Shown: positions 42,796 to 53,324, counted from the first letter of the stretch. The stretch: DNA of 64,000 nt from Oegoconia quadripuncta (GCA_949316235.1 OX438744.1:30438778-30502777), one strand, 5' to 3'. The notes: generated from the sequence alone by a model not told the origin. Made by a program: numbers and translations.

Positions 42796-43257
42796 TCTCT
42801 CCGTAAGAGGGAGCAACCATATCTTTGTCTGCGCCATGTGAGATAAGATGGTTTTGCCATAGTATTAAGCGAACTACGCAAATAAAAATCTGGGTACATT
42901 ATGACCATAATATAAGTATTAGCGTAAATTAAATGTCGCTGAAGATTACCCCTGTCGGAGACAGTGTTAAATTGCTAGGGTTGTTCCAACCATCCGGTCG
43001 TTAACCCTGCTCGAGTTGTGAGTGCCCTGAGGGTTGCCATGTTACAATTTAAAATATTAAGCAAAGTAGGTAGGTAACCATTATAAAGGCGCTGTGCTCT
43101 ATCAGATTTAATTTTGGGTTGGTCTTGGACCGTCTAGAACACAATTTGACTACATTTAATTTTTGTCTAGAGCCTAAAGTGACTACTACTACATGATTTG
43201 ACGAGCATTCAAATCTACTATAACACAAATTGACTAGAGCATATTTTTCCTACATAC
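42796..43257. other. No gene seen
   Basis: Nothing recognised. Confidence 0.35.
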
Positions 43258-43531
43258 TAATAATAATAATAAATATCCTTGGACGTACACACAATGCCAT
43301 CTAGTTCCACTTTAAGCAACTATATAGGCTTGTGTTGTGGATATCGATGGTTGTTATACTACATAAATACATATTTTTTTTGTAAATAAATACTTATTAT
43401 AAATGAAAACATCCATAACTCGGGTACACATGTCCGTATTCATCATACAAACATATGCGCCTAGCGGGATTCGAACCCGCGACCTTTTGGTATAGTGGTC
43501 AGAGTTTCTAACCACCACATCAAACAGGTCG
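43258..43531 (-). repeat. SINE-B, complete
   Basis: Head CGACCTGTTTGATGTGGTGG, B-box-like GCGGGTTCGAATCCCGCTAG, GGAACTAGATGGCATTGTGT, tail ATTTATTATTATTATTA. Confidence 0.92.
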
Positions 43532-43849
43532 TCAATAATAGTCGTCAAATAGCATAGTGAGATTGAATAAAATATTACATACATAACGTCACGACCTTTG
43601 TCCCAAATGGGGTGGTCAGAAATTTTCCAAACAAGCATTTGGGTTATACAAGCTTGATACATCCACAATTCACCTTTCGAAAAATACATAAATTCAAACG
43701 TGACGGGGGGGATGTGTGTGCCCAGTGTAGTGCCCTCCATGCAGGCAGAAAGGCATTACTTACCTTAAAAGAACCTTAAAGAAGAGGCTCAAGAAACCCA
43801 CAGGATCATTGTTGTCCTTTTTTTTAAATAAAGTATATAATTAATACAA
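43532..43849. other. No gene seen; weak minus-strand splice-like motif
   Basis: On the minus strand CCTCTTCTTTAAGGTTCTTT, TAAG is followed by GTAAGTAATG (junction at 43763/43764). Nothing else. Confidence 0.35.
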
Positions 43850-44290
43850 TTTTATGACTTTGGGGAGCTGGTCGAAGTACACCAAGCGTGTTTGTCATTC
43901 AGGTGTTCACTAATTTTATAATAACCCTTTTTTGCTAATGTTATTTTGACATAATCTTTAAATTTTTTCTCAGTTAGATTAATGATATTCTCAGGTATAA
44001 GGTTATAAAAGCGTATACAGTGTCCCACAAATGATGTATTAACTTTTCTTAGTCTGAACATAGGGGTAGCCTAGGTAGGTGTCACAATTTGTCGGAAACG
44101 TTTTCAAACGTACATGATATTTTCGTAAATAGACTGTGAAGGAACAGTTGAAATATTAATTTCTTTAAACCTGTCCCGGAGAGAGTCACGTCGACGCAGA
44201 TTATAAATTGCTCGTATTGCCCTCCTTTGCAAAATAAAAATATGTTCTATGTCATGTCATATCATCTTCTAATGAGAGAAAGCTGTACCC
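43850..44290 (-). mobile_element. LINE-beta ORF2 C-terminus
   Basis: The minus strand reads ILQRRAIRAIYNLRRRDSLR, DRFKEINISTVPSQSIYENI, then a gap, then FRLRKVNTSFVGHCIRFYNL, IPENIINLTEKKFKDYVKIT, LAKKGYYKISEHLNDKHAWC and a stop. About 30 codons corresponding to the HNLNTRNK block are deleted. The upstream end is lost at about 44.29 kb. Confidence 0.88.
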
Positions 44291-44587
44291 CAACAGTAGT
44301 AAGCTGATGATGACTAGATATTAATAACTTCACTAATCGGTATTTATTGAAGTAAGGATGCGATGAAATTTCAAACCTATACCTATTCCCATAGCAACTT
44401 CGACGTTACTCGAGTAACGATAAGGTTTTAATTAAGTTTAGAATTTGGAGTCGTAAGCGTTATGTTACTCGTGCCCTTGCTTGAGAGGCGTCTTTGGACG
44501 AGTTTAATAAGTGAGCGAAATAGGGTTAAGTCAAATTAAATCTTACAAGCGATGATATTAGAACAGTGTATTTCACCAAAAAATATG

Positions 44588-44802
44588 TTATACCGGATGA
44601 GTTTTTTCACCGTGAGGAAAAAAATAGGGCGTATTAGGTAAGTGAAATAGAGGTTATTGGCATTGGTAGTTTTTTTTTTTATTTTGCAAAATATCATCGA
44701 TTCACTCGCGGGCCGGAGATTGATATGCGACTAGCGGGATTCGTAGGGTTTCTATCATAACTTACGGTATTACTTACGGTAAATAAACTCATCCGGCATA
44801 TC
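44588..44802. mobile_element. ~215-bp MITE-like element next to an RTE scrap
   Basis: The left end TATACCGGATGAGTTTTTTC + ACCGT pairs with the right end read in reverse, TATGCCGGATGAGTTTATTT + ACCGT. The interior carries TTCACTCGCGGGCCGGAGAT and TATGCGACTAGCGGGATTCG. Related sequence lies at 37.33-37.48 kb. Confidence 0.65.
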
Positions 44803-44807
44803 AGTGT

Positions 44808-44875
44808 TCGAATCAGGAATGGAGAAATCCGTAGACGAACGGAAGTCACCGAAACAGCCCAGCGGATTGTTTTCC
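44808..44875 (+). mobile_element. RTE-delta scrap
   Basis: Reads IRNGEIRRRTEVTETAQRIV, matching IRNEEIRRRTKVTDIAQRIA of the family. It starts 6 bp after the MITE. Confidence 0.8.
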
Positions 44876-45582
44876 TTAAATTTAAGGAACAATGTTTATG
44901 ATTCAACCTTATAGTTTATTGTAAATATTTATTTTAGTGTTAGTTTAACATAAACTGTTGTAAGAGGTAAAATAATTGTTATTATATATGCTTTATTTGA
45001 CATCTCAATGAACTAAATCGGTCCAGTAAGAATCGAGATATACCGCCTTCAAGAATAGGCCCGGCGGCCATCTTTATGACGTCATGATTATTCCCGCCAC
45101 ACTTTTAAAGGCGACTACCGCACTTTTCGTGTTTAGAAAAACTGTCCGAACAAGGACATACCAGTAGTCGGTATGGCCGAGCGGAGTTCCACGAAAACTT
45201 TATTTGAAGGCTTTTCAGAAATGGTTTATGAACAGGCTGTTATTTTTTTCGGATTTGGTAGGTTAGATTCCCGGAATCGATTTTTCAGAAATCTGCGAAT
45301 GCAGTAAATTTTTTTTTTGGAAATAAATGAATGTTACCTTTCAGTAAAATTATCTGTCACCCTCCGAACTCAGCTTTTTTATACTGTTATTGTCAAGGAT
45401 CACAATCCTTGAGTCGTCTTTTACAACACTTATGGTAAGAGACAGGTTGGTCTTATTCTACACTGACATATCCGTTCTTAAGAGACATAAAGAGAGATTA
45501 AATAGGTTGATCAGGATATCCTACGCATTAGAGTTAGGTGTTCCAAAAATCAAAAGTTTAATGCTTAAAACCCGTTCATATA
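44876..45582 (+). other. Unassigned; possible LINE ORF2 remnant
   Basis: The frame 45390-45605 contains LVLFYTDISVLKRHKERLNR, LIRISYALELG, which faintly resembles the YYTD..L..LDRLQN..IR block of CR1-type proteins. The resemblance is too weak to assign. Confidence 0.25.
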
Positions 45583-45979
45583 CAGGTGAATTAGAATTTC
45601 TGTAATTCCTATTAACTGGTGACGTAACTCTTGATTACGAACAACTTTCCCCAAGCAACCATAGCCGAATTCAGTCATAAATATTTTCAATTACCCATAC
45701 AAAGTAAACCACTCTGAAACCACATTTAGTATGGAAGTCCAACAATTTTCGACTGGTGACTCCCACTCCTGATTACGAACAACATTCCACTAGGAACCAT
45801 AGCCGAATTCGAAAGCGAAAATTTTGAAAATTTGTACTGTAGTTTCAGAATGGTTTATTTTGTATGGGTAATCGAAAATTTTTGATCGAATTCGGCTATG
45901 GTTCCTTTGGGAAAGTTGTTCGTAATCAGGAATGGAGTCACGAGTAAACAGGAATTATACGAATTAAATATTCACCCTG
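45583..45979. mobile_element. 397-bp TA-flanked inverted-repeat element
   Basis: The ends CAGGTGAATTAGAATTT and (in reverse) CAGGGTGAATATTTAATTC are each bordered by TA, as in Tc1/mariner-type MITEs. The arms (45617-45718 and 45843-45945) share ACGAACAACTTTCCC.. and ACCATAGCCGAATTC. A further direct copy of the arm's first part (45755-45830) lies between them, giving three arm-like units. Confidence 0.75.
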
Positions 45980-46137
45980 TATACAGAAATGCAAATCTTT
46001 CTTAGTTGAAACTCTAGTCGCGACACGACACCCACGGGAAGAGACGGGTCGGTTCTTTACCGAAACCACACAGCACTGTTTGGTTCTATTCTGGAGGGAA
46101 CCACACGGACCTTTACTATTAGTTTATTTTCTAACTA

Positions 46138-46452
46138 ATTTTACAAATGCGAAAGTTTGCTTGTGTGTTACTTTATTGATCTACGGATTTGGATGAAATT
46201 TGGTATAGGTAAAACATACCCTAGATTAAAACATGGATATTTTTTATTCCGATAAAGAGTAGTTTTTTTTTATGCATAACTGGTTGGTACTTGACCTCAA
46301 TTACACCTGATGTTAAGTGAAGATGAGGTCGAAGGTGGAAGCGTACTGACCCGGAAACCCCAACACATTATCAGTTTCCGCGGGTTGAACAAATTTCCAC
46401 GATAAAGTTATTCCACGCAGGCGGAGCCGCGGGCGGAAAGCTAGTGTACTAG
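46138..46452 (-). repeat. T element interrupted by SINE-A
   Basis: The minus strand starts ACTAGCTTTCCGCCCGCGGC (46452 leftwards) and continues to the AAACTTTCGCATTTGTAAAA end. It is split at 46263-46367 by a SINE-A fragment. Confidence 0.8.
46263..46367 (-). repeat. SINE-A, 5'-truncated, inside T
   Basis: 105 bp from TGTGTTGGGGTTTCCGGGTC to a poly(A) seen as T9 at 46264. It is 5' truncated like a LINE-type insertion. Confidence 0.85.
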
Positions 46453-46762
46453 CTACTATATTTTTCCGAGATATCATTTAAAAAATTTAAACAAAATACC
46501 TACATTGTACTCGCAACTATAGAAGTTATACTTTGTAAGTTCGAATATATTTTCAATACCTACTGCGAACAAAGAAATCTATACAAAGCTACAGTTGTTA
46601 TTGTTAAAAGCAATATTCCCACGAAACTAATAAAAGAAAACAAATATAAAAAAAAATCCCAACACACCGAAACATTCAAAAACAAAGGGCGCAACGTAAA
46701 GCCGCGTAACCGCAAAATTGCTCATTCACCGCAAATCATATAGCAATTTTTCTCAACTCTGA

Positions 46763-47044
46763 ATGGGGGTCCCCATATTACAATCTTCTTTATGCCCATT
46801 TACGAGCCTGCCGCAAAAACCCTATAACTACGATTTTGTCTTGTTTTTAGGGGTCTATTCGCTAAAAAGGTTGGAAGTCAACCATAAAAAGTTATTAAAC
46901 ACTAAGTTTTTGTATGAAGTTGTGCTGCTATTTAAGTTCCTAGCTCTCATTAAGAGCACTGTCCATTCAATCAAGAACTTATCTAGGTTAAGATTTAACA
47001 AACACATACTTATAAATACACATGAGCTATTTATATTATGTTAA
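46763..47044 (+). other. Unassigned open frame, possible LINE remnant
   Basis: 93 codons. YSLKRLEVNHKKLLNTKFLY, EVVLLFKFLALI loosely resembles the LxxRR..DLLFLFKLV region of CR1/jockey C-termini. The preceding 46.02-46.12 kb (GAGACGGGTCGGTTCTTTAC) looks repetitive. Assignment is tentative. Confidence 0.25.
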
Positions 47045-47424
47045 AATGTATATTTTAGCCTCATATTTTGTCGAAAGATGCCAGCAGACCATAGTATAGG
47101 CCATTGTTTTGAAGCCCTGACAGAAAAGGATAATGTGAAGCCTGTGGCCGTCTGTCTGTCTTACCGGTTAAACCGTTTCACATATATTGACTCATGCTTT
47201 GCTTTTTATTAAATTATAAAATTTTTACTTGAGTTCATCTCTTTAAACTCGCAAATTGTTTGAAAGGTGTACTTACCTACCAAAAAAAAGGTATTTTAAG
47301 CACGCCACGTAGGTACGATTTTTTACATAAAAACCGCGGAAACATACAATTTCTGGGTTAATGAATTGTATTACTATGGTGGTAGATAAAAAAGACATTT
47401 ATCTTTTAGTAGGTGTATTCTTAT
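47045..47424. other. No gene seen; minus-strand splice-like motif at 47,277
   Basis: The minus strand reads CCTTTTTTTTGGTAG directly followed by GTAAGTACACC. Confidence 0.35.
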
Positions 47425-47660
47425 GACGACCGATTGGTGTAGTGGATAGTGGCTATCAGCGAAATCAACGGTTGCGGGTTCGATCCCGCCAGGGGTAAAT
47501 GTTTGTGTGATGAATGCGAACATTTATTCTCGAGTCATGGATGTTAATATAAATATTTATGTATCTAGTATCCATATCCGTTATCTAGTATCCATAGTAC
47601 AAGCGTTGTTTAGTTTGGGACTAGATGATTGGTGTAAGTGTCCGAAATATTTCTTTATAA
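47425..47660 (+). repeat. SINE-C, near complete
   Basis: GACGACCGATTGGTGTAGTG, GATAGTGGCTATCAGCGAAA, B-box-like GCGGGTTCGATCCCGCCAGG, core TGTTTGTGTGATGAATGCGA, GACTAGATGATTGGTGTAAG. The segment TATGTATCTAGTATCCATA is partly duplicated. Confidence 0.9.
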
Positions 47661-47748
47661 TTTTTTGTTTATTCTTAAGTTTGATAAAAATGTATCCATT
47701 CTCGTCGGATTCCCGCCAAAAAGCGCGAGTGCTCATTCAATAGACTCG

Positions 47749-48163
47749 CGTTATTCGGCCTTCTTTTTTTTTTTTTCGCGGGGAAATGCTTTACGCGTAC
47801 CGCTCGCCTGGGGGACGGCGAGACGGTTATGTGGGACTCCCCTCCCTAACGGGAGGGATACCCACTAAAACCCCGCGGCGACCTTCTTCGACAGTAGGGA
47901 GGACCTGGGAACGCATAGGCGGCTCCAGGTCCCCCCCGCCCCGCCCCCCCTCACAAGGGGAGGCCCATTCCCGGAGGGCGTCTAGAGCACCCTCCGTAGG
48001 GGGCGCTGTCGTGCCTCACACCGCGATCAGCAGCGGTATGAGGCGCGACAGGGCCCGATGCGACGACTCCCCCCCGGTCGCTCCGGGGGGTGTCATCCTC
48101 TCCCGGGCCGCGTCCGACGACTACATCGCCCCGAGATTCGAGAGAGAGATCGTTATTCGGCCT
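47749..48163 (-). mobile_element. LINE-zeta 3' end, perfect 13-bp target duplication
   Basis: CGTTATTCGGCCT is present at 47749-47761 and 48151-48163. Between them is a minus-strand insertion ending in an A-rich tail (T run at 47763-47780). It is strikingly GC-rich against the AT-rich background. It includes TTTTAGTGGGTATCCCTCCC, GTCCCACATAACCGTCTCGC and GCGTAAAGCATTTCCCCGCG, a layout common for lepidopteran R1/jockey-type LINE 3' UTRs. It is 5' truncated. The intact duplication implies a recent event. Confidence 0.85.
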
Positions 48164-48430
48164 AGGTGGGTAATTTAAAAATGTATGAATTGCACCTTCA
48201 TAAACATTTTAAACTGTTATTAACTTTGAAAATGTAATCTTAACACGGCGTAGGACCATAAAAAGTTATGATTTTCGCGCCATAAAATTCCTGTATGCAA
48301 ATTTGTATCTGAGCTTCATATTACTTTGGAAAATGACAACATTGTTTACTGATTATGGCAATCGTGTTCTACCACAGGGATCATGCAGGTATATAAAGCA
48401 ACTATACTTAAAGTTACAATGTGAAATAGG

Positions 48431-48752
48431 CTATTTCACAATACATCATCATCATCAGCCCGTTAACATCCCACTGCAGGGATACCTCGTATATGAGGGA
48501 GTATGGGCCGTAGTCCACCACTGGCCCAATCGGGTTTGGGACTTCACAGGCCTTTGAATTTTTATTTCTCAGGCATGCAGGTTTCCTCACGATGTTTTCC
48601 TTCACCGTTTAAGAGCAGTCGGATAAATCCACATAAGTCATTAAATTAAAATTTAAAAACACATTTGTACATTAGCCTGCCTGGGAACCGAACCCGGACC
48701 TCCTAAATTGGGAGACCGCGTCTTAACCGCTGAGCCACCAACGCTTTCACAT
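48431..48752 (-). repeat. SINE-D, complete
   Basis: Minus strand: head GCGTTGGTGGCTCAGCGGTT, AAGACGCGGTCTCCCAATTT, AGGAGGTCCGGGTTCGGTTC, CCAGGCAGGC. Body: GACTGCTCTTAAACGGTGAA, GGAAAACATCGTGAGGAAAC, GGCCCATACTCCCTCATATA, TCCCTGCAGTGGGATGTTAA. Tail: GGGCTGATGATGATGATG. Confidence 0.92.
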
Positions 48753-49040
48753 ATAACGAAATATTAAGCCTTTTTGTGATATAAAAACCAGTTTTAAAAG
48801 AGCCAACCAAAAGAAAGTTTTTTTGCTTGGAAAATTACCTTTTAAACATGTAGGTAGTAATTTAAAAAATTTAAATCTGACTATTACGACTTTGAGACAG
48901 AAAAAAGGAAAATTTTATTTCACGACATGTACCATTTCGAATATCCTTCGCATTCCTTTTTCACATGAAATGCTTTATTCATTTTTCTGAAATTTTCCTA
49001 TATCCTAATTGAACAGTCAGAAAAGTGATCACACAACCAA

Positions 49041-49720
49041 CTTCAAAATCAAAATCAAAATCAAAAATATTTTATTCAATGTAGGATACAAAAATATCAC
49101 TTATTGAAAGTCAACGTGTTATTTTTTTTTGAACTACATCGCTTCACAAGGTGTTATGGTTAGGGAGAAGAAGCGACAAGAAACTCCGCGACAACACATC
49201 TTTTCAATTAGTTTCCATCTTTACAATAATATTACATTTTATATTACATATTACAAAACAATAGCAATTAACATAACGACCAGCTAACACCAGACCTCCT
49301 TATCGCCTAAATAATCATCTATCCTGTAATAACCCTTCTTACACAGAGTTTCTTTAATGTGGCGTTTAAATTTCTGCTCTGTTAAACTCAATACATGTTC
49401 TGGTATTTTATTGTAAAAGCGTATGCTGTGTCCCACAAAGGATGTGCTAACCTTGCTAAGTCTAAATTGTGGAATTTCAATTTTATTTTTGTTTCTAGTA
49501 TTCAAATTATGATTATCAGAATGTTTGCGAAATAGGCATATATTTTTGCACATACATTATACTGTCATATATATATATTGGGATGCAACAGTTAACATAC
49601 TTATTTCTTTAAACAGATCTCTTAGAGAATCACGGCAGCGTAAATTATATATTGCTCTGATTGCTCTTTTTTGTACAACAAATATTGTTTGAATATCTGC
49701 ACCTCCACCTTCAAAGCCAA
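49041..49720 (-). mobile_element. LINE-beta ORF2 C-terminus and full 3' UTR
   Basis: The minus strand reads VVQKRAIRAIYNLRCRDSLR, DLFKEISMLTVASQYIYDS, a short break, MCKNICLFRKHSDNHNLNTR, NKNKIEIPQFRLSKVSTSFV, GHSIRFYNKIPEHVLSLTEQ, KFKRHIKETLCKKGYYRIDD, YLGDKEVWC, stop at 49284. The UTR of about 240 bp ends in a TTTTGA hexamer array (AAAATC repeats on the plus strand at 49047-49070). It is the best preserved member of this family here, and the C-terminal 89 codons have no stop. Confidence 0.9.
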
Positions 49721-50064
49721 GTCAAATATTAGTCCTACAGTCACCCGTAACGGCAAAAACTGAGTGTTCCGGCTGTTTCGTGGAAGCCTGCGAAATAGAA
49801 CGCCAGACAGCACGACACATGCATTGAAATTTGTATGGGGCGGTCGGTGTAGTATTTCCCATACAGACTCTGTGCTGGATTGCGAAGAAGTGGAGTCACA
49901 CAAATATAAACCACCATGAAGGTTTACAAGGTGCTGAAGAGAGAGGCAGACCCAGTAGTTGCTTGTAGCGTAGATATGTTCATTCCGGAGGCTCGATCGA
50001 AAGACAGCGCTTTTTTTTGGCGCGCGGGTTTTTAAAGTAACAACTCTGAACTATTTCTTTGTTT
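49721..50064. other. No gene seen
   Basis: A balanced-composition minus-strand frame at 49622-49903 overlaps the LINE end. Nothing recognised beyond it. Confidence 0.35.
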
Positions 50065-50250
50065 GTTGCTCAATCAACGCGGGACGGATGATCGGATGTG
50101 GATGAAATTTGGTATATAGGCAGAATATACCCTGGATTAAGACACAGGTTATTTCTTTTTTCCCGATAAAGTGAATAGTTCCGCGCAACAAATTAAATAT
50201 ATACGGGATAAAGTAATTCCACGCTGGCGAACCGAAGGAATCTAGTGAAA
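50065..50250 (-). repeat. T element, most of a copy
   Basis: Plus-strand view: TTGCTCAATCAACGCGGGAC, GATGAAATTTGGTATATAGG, CCTGGATTAAGACACAGGTT, ACGGGATAAAGTAATTCCAC, in reverse order to T. Confidence 0.75.
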
Positions 50251-50490
50251 AATAAATAAAAATCATATAACAAAAAATAATGCTTAAACACTTTTGGCAA
50301 TTTTCTGTCATACCTAATTGGTGCAGTTTTTTACCACATTTCTCGGCATTTGATGCAATACTGAGTTCCCTATTGGTGCCGGTCCTTACGCAGTAATTTA
50401 TAAGGCTACGATCATTCTTTCATTTATCTTGTAAATTCAAATAAAGAACAAGGAAACCGCGGCGCCCGACGCCCTACCAAACTGTTCTTG

Positions 50491-50670
50491 GGGCTTTTTG
50501 GCGGGAAGTCGGCGAGTGATGTGGCGCTTTTATTTATATTTCAAACAATTCGTTTATTTTGAGTTTTCATGTGCAATAAACTCAAACTCAACGGCAGAAT
50601 ATTGTGCAGAAGTCAATTATTGTGTACAAGAGAAGGTAAGTGTAATAATAAGTGAATGAGTGAGCTTAGG
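50491..50670 (+). repeat. Older repeat, copy without the T insertion
   Basis: GGCTTTTTGGCGGGAAGTCG, GCGAGTGATGTGGCGCTTTT, then AGTTTTCATGTGCAATAAAC and GGCAGAATATTGTGCAGAAG. It parallels 50903-50957 joined to 51183-51275, with no T element between, so it serves as an empty-site copy. Confidence 0.6.
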
Positions 50671-50902
50671 TACGCGTTACGGTCACTTTACGGAAGATGA
50701 ATAAAATATGAATAATTTAATAACTTGATTATCACACTCCATATTGGCAGAAATGTCGTCCGAAAAGGCTGACGAGTAGCAATTATAGTAGGAAGAAGAA
50801 ATTCTTAATTTAAATCTCTTTGGAGGAGTGCCTACAACTTTTTGGAAACATCGCGTTTTTGTCAACCCGCTTGAAAAAAAAATCTACGTTATTTTAATTT
50901 CG

Positions 50903-51700
50903 GCTGTTTGGCGGGAGCTCAGCGAGAGATGTCGCATTTTTGTTTTTATTTCTTACTAGCTTTCCGCCCGCGGCTTCGGATGCGTAGAATAACTTTATCA
51001 CGGAAATTTGTTTATCCCACGGGAACTACTCACTTTTTCGGGATAAAAATTATCCTATGTCTTAATCCAGGGTATATTCTACCTATATACCAAATTTCAT
51101 CCACATCCGTTCATCCGTTTCGCCGGGATTGAGCAACAAACAAACATACATCCAAACTTTGGCATTTATAATATTAGTTAGATAATTTGTGCATTCTGAG
51201 TTTTGATGCTTAATGATGGCGCAGAATATTGTGCAGCAAAAGTCAGTGATGGTGTACATGTGAAGGGAAGTGTAAATTATAGTGCATAGCGAAGCTTTCG
51301 GGTTCCCACAAGAAGCCGCCAAAATCTTTCGTAAAGCATTCTGTCACTTTATTAAAGAATGACTTCAACTTGACTTGACCCTGTATACTCATACGACAAA
51401 TGACTTGTTATGACTGAGACTAACTTCACTAAACTGGAGAAATAAGAGAAATAAAACATCGCTGTATGGGCATAGATCCCTTTGTCTTCTCTGAGAGGAG
51501 TGATTTTAATTTATGCACCACGGGATCGTACCTGACCTCAATCACACCTGATGTTAAGTGTAGATAAGGTCGAAGGTTGTCTGGCTATCTTATCTCTGAC
51601 AACCGGAACACAACAACGCTATTAACATTGCTGCTCGACGGCAGATTTAGATAAGATGGTGGTAGCTAGTCAGGCGGACATTTAAAATGCCCTACCATTA
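50903..51700 (+). repeat. Duplicated block, copy B (T, spacer, SINE-A)
   Basis: 50903-50957 is the left part of the older repeat. T fills 50953-51182, the older repeat resumes (TTGTGCATTCTGAGTTTTGA), and SINE-A begins at 51503. The T-to-SINE part equals copy A at 37908-38662. Confidence 0.85.
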
Positions 51701-51799
51701 ACCAAGCCGAGTACTTAAACGTGTACCCCTCTGGGTATCGAACCCGCGACCTCCGAATCGTAAACCCAATGTTGTTTACATTGAGCCACGGAGACGGTT
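51503..51799 (-). repeat. SINE-A with complete head, internally deleted
   Basis: Minus strand: head CCGTCTCCGTGGCTCAATGT, B-box-like CGGGTTCGATACCCAGAGGG, then body and tail, with the same ~45-bp deletion as the 38.5 kb copy. Unlike that copy it keeps its head. Confidence 0.9.
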
Positions 51800-52470
51800 A
51801 AAAAGGCGATTAATATGAAAAAAAATATGATATAATACAGTGTCACTGAATATCCAAATAGAAATCCAAAAAAATAATGGCTTTTTATAGGTACCTGAAA
51901 TGGAACCTTTAAAGCTAATTATTATAGATTGGTTATGTACCTATTTGTTTGTCCTTTAACTGCTTGTCCAAAAACCAGTGGACCAAAAAACCAGGGGTAC
52001 TCAACCTGTCACTGACCGCCAAATATAAGTCTTTAATCTGAAAATTGAAGCACAAACGATCCGGGCAGGCATTGTCAACCTTTTTCAAGGACCTCGCCGA
52101 TTCGGGATAAAGACTAATCAGTTCCCTACCCACTTCTAACGTCTTGTTCGTGATCTTGAGATAGGTACTGGATGTGACAGCGGACAGATAATTTAGTTTG
52201 AGCCTTTGTATAAATGATGGCTGATATCATTGAGTGTGTATTTAACAAAGATAAAGCTTTCCTTAATTATTCCCTTTACCACTATCTCTGTTTCAAAGCA
52301 TCCCCTATATCATTTTTTCTCAGAGGAAGAAAAAAAAGAAAAAGTACGGTGTACGATAGAAGTGACACATTTTACACACGTTTACGCACACGCACTCTTC
52401 AATACTTCACACATGTTTAGAAAACTGACACTCACTTTATATAAGCGCATTTTTTTCATGCATAAATATA
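51800..52470. other. No gene seen
   Basis: AT-rich; overlapping frames at 52214-52514 unassigned. Confidence 0.35.
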
Positions 52471-53286
52471 CAGGGCGTCCCAAAGTTATGGGACATGAAG
52501 GGGAAGTACCTTAAATATCGTAGATAGTGAATTTTGCTCAAAGAAGACTTTATGTTATTTTTAAAAGTTAGTAATTCTGCATTCATAGATTTTCTAAAAA
52601 TTATTTGCTTCGGCTGGGAATCGAACCGACTCAAATGTGAAAAAAAAAACACCCTACTTTTATGATGCCAATCGAAAGAATAGCTAAAAAATAATAACTC
52701 TGCCTAAGTAACATAGTATTTTAAAAGAAAGGAACAACGTGAAATTAATCATTTTAATCAAATAAAAAACATACATGAAACTGCCGTAGTCAATTAAGTA
52801 GGTATTTTTTTGTAAATTAATTAATTAAATGCTCAAAATGTGATCCCTCTTGTTTTACGCAAATCGCCAATCTTTTAATGAGCCCGCTGCCTGTTGATTT
52901 TATGAAGTGGGTACTTATTTACGAATAATCAATGCTATCTTTGGAATGATAATATCGCTACTTTTCGAACGTCGTCGGCAATAAATAACTTTCTTGAAAT
53001 TTGACTCAATCATTTTATGTTGTTCCTTTCTTTTAAAATACTATGTTACTTAGGCAGAGTTATTATTTTTTAGCTATTCTTTCGATTGGCATCATAAAAG
53101 TAGGGTGTTTTTTTTTTCACATTTAAGTCGGTTCGATTCCCAGCCGAAGCAAGTAATTTTTAGAAAATCTATGAATGCAGAATTACTAACTTTTAAAAAT
53201 AACATAAAGTCTTCTTTGAGCAAAATTCACTATCTACAATATTTAAGGTACTTCCCCTTCATGTCCCATAACTTTGGGACGCCCTG
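52471..53286 (-). mobile_element. 816-bp Tc1/mariner-like element with ~275-bp inverted arms
   Basis: The termini CAGGGCGTCCCAAAGTTATG / CATAACTTTGGGACGCCCTG are bordered by TA on both sides. The arms are 52471-52745 and 53012-53286. The minus-strand interior encodes GLIKRLAICVKQEGSHFEHL and a stop, the C-terminal signature (..GGHFEHL) of Tc1/mariner-superfamily transposases. The catalytic part is missing, so it is non-autonomous. Each arm also holds a pol III B-box-like CGGTTCGATTCCCAGCCGAA. Confidence 0.85.
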
Positions 53287-53324
53287 TATAAATATTAACA
53301 GACCAAACATGTTTTGAATTGTAT

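Noticed and set aside
42389..42841. 150-codon plus-strand and 98-codon minus-strand frames
   Set aside because: Both run through the 16-bp tandem array. The residue pattern follows the DNA period and neither shows a domain.
47786..48178. 130-codon GC-rich frame rich in R, P and G
   Set aside because: It is antisense through the LINE-zeta 3' end; the composition reflects GC content.
50600..50660. AGAAGGTAAGTG as a host 5' splice site
   Set aside because: The same stretch occurs without the donor in the related repeat at 51.2 kb, so it is a repeat variant.
52437..53317. Two frames starting MFFFSHLSRFDSQPK as paired genes
   Set aside because: They are mirror images in the inverted arms of one transposon, with no transposase or other domain.
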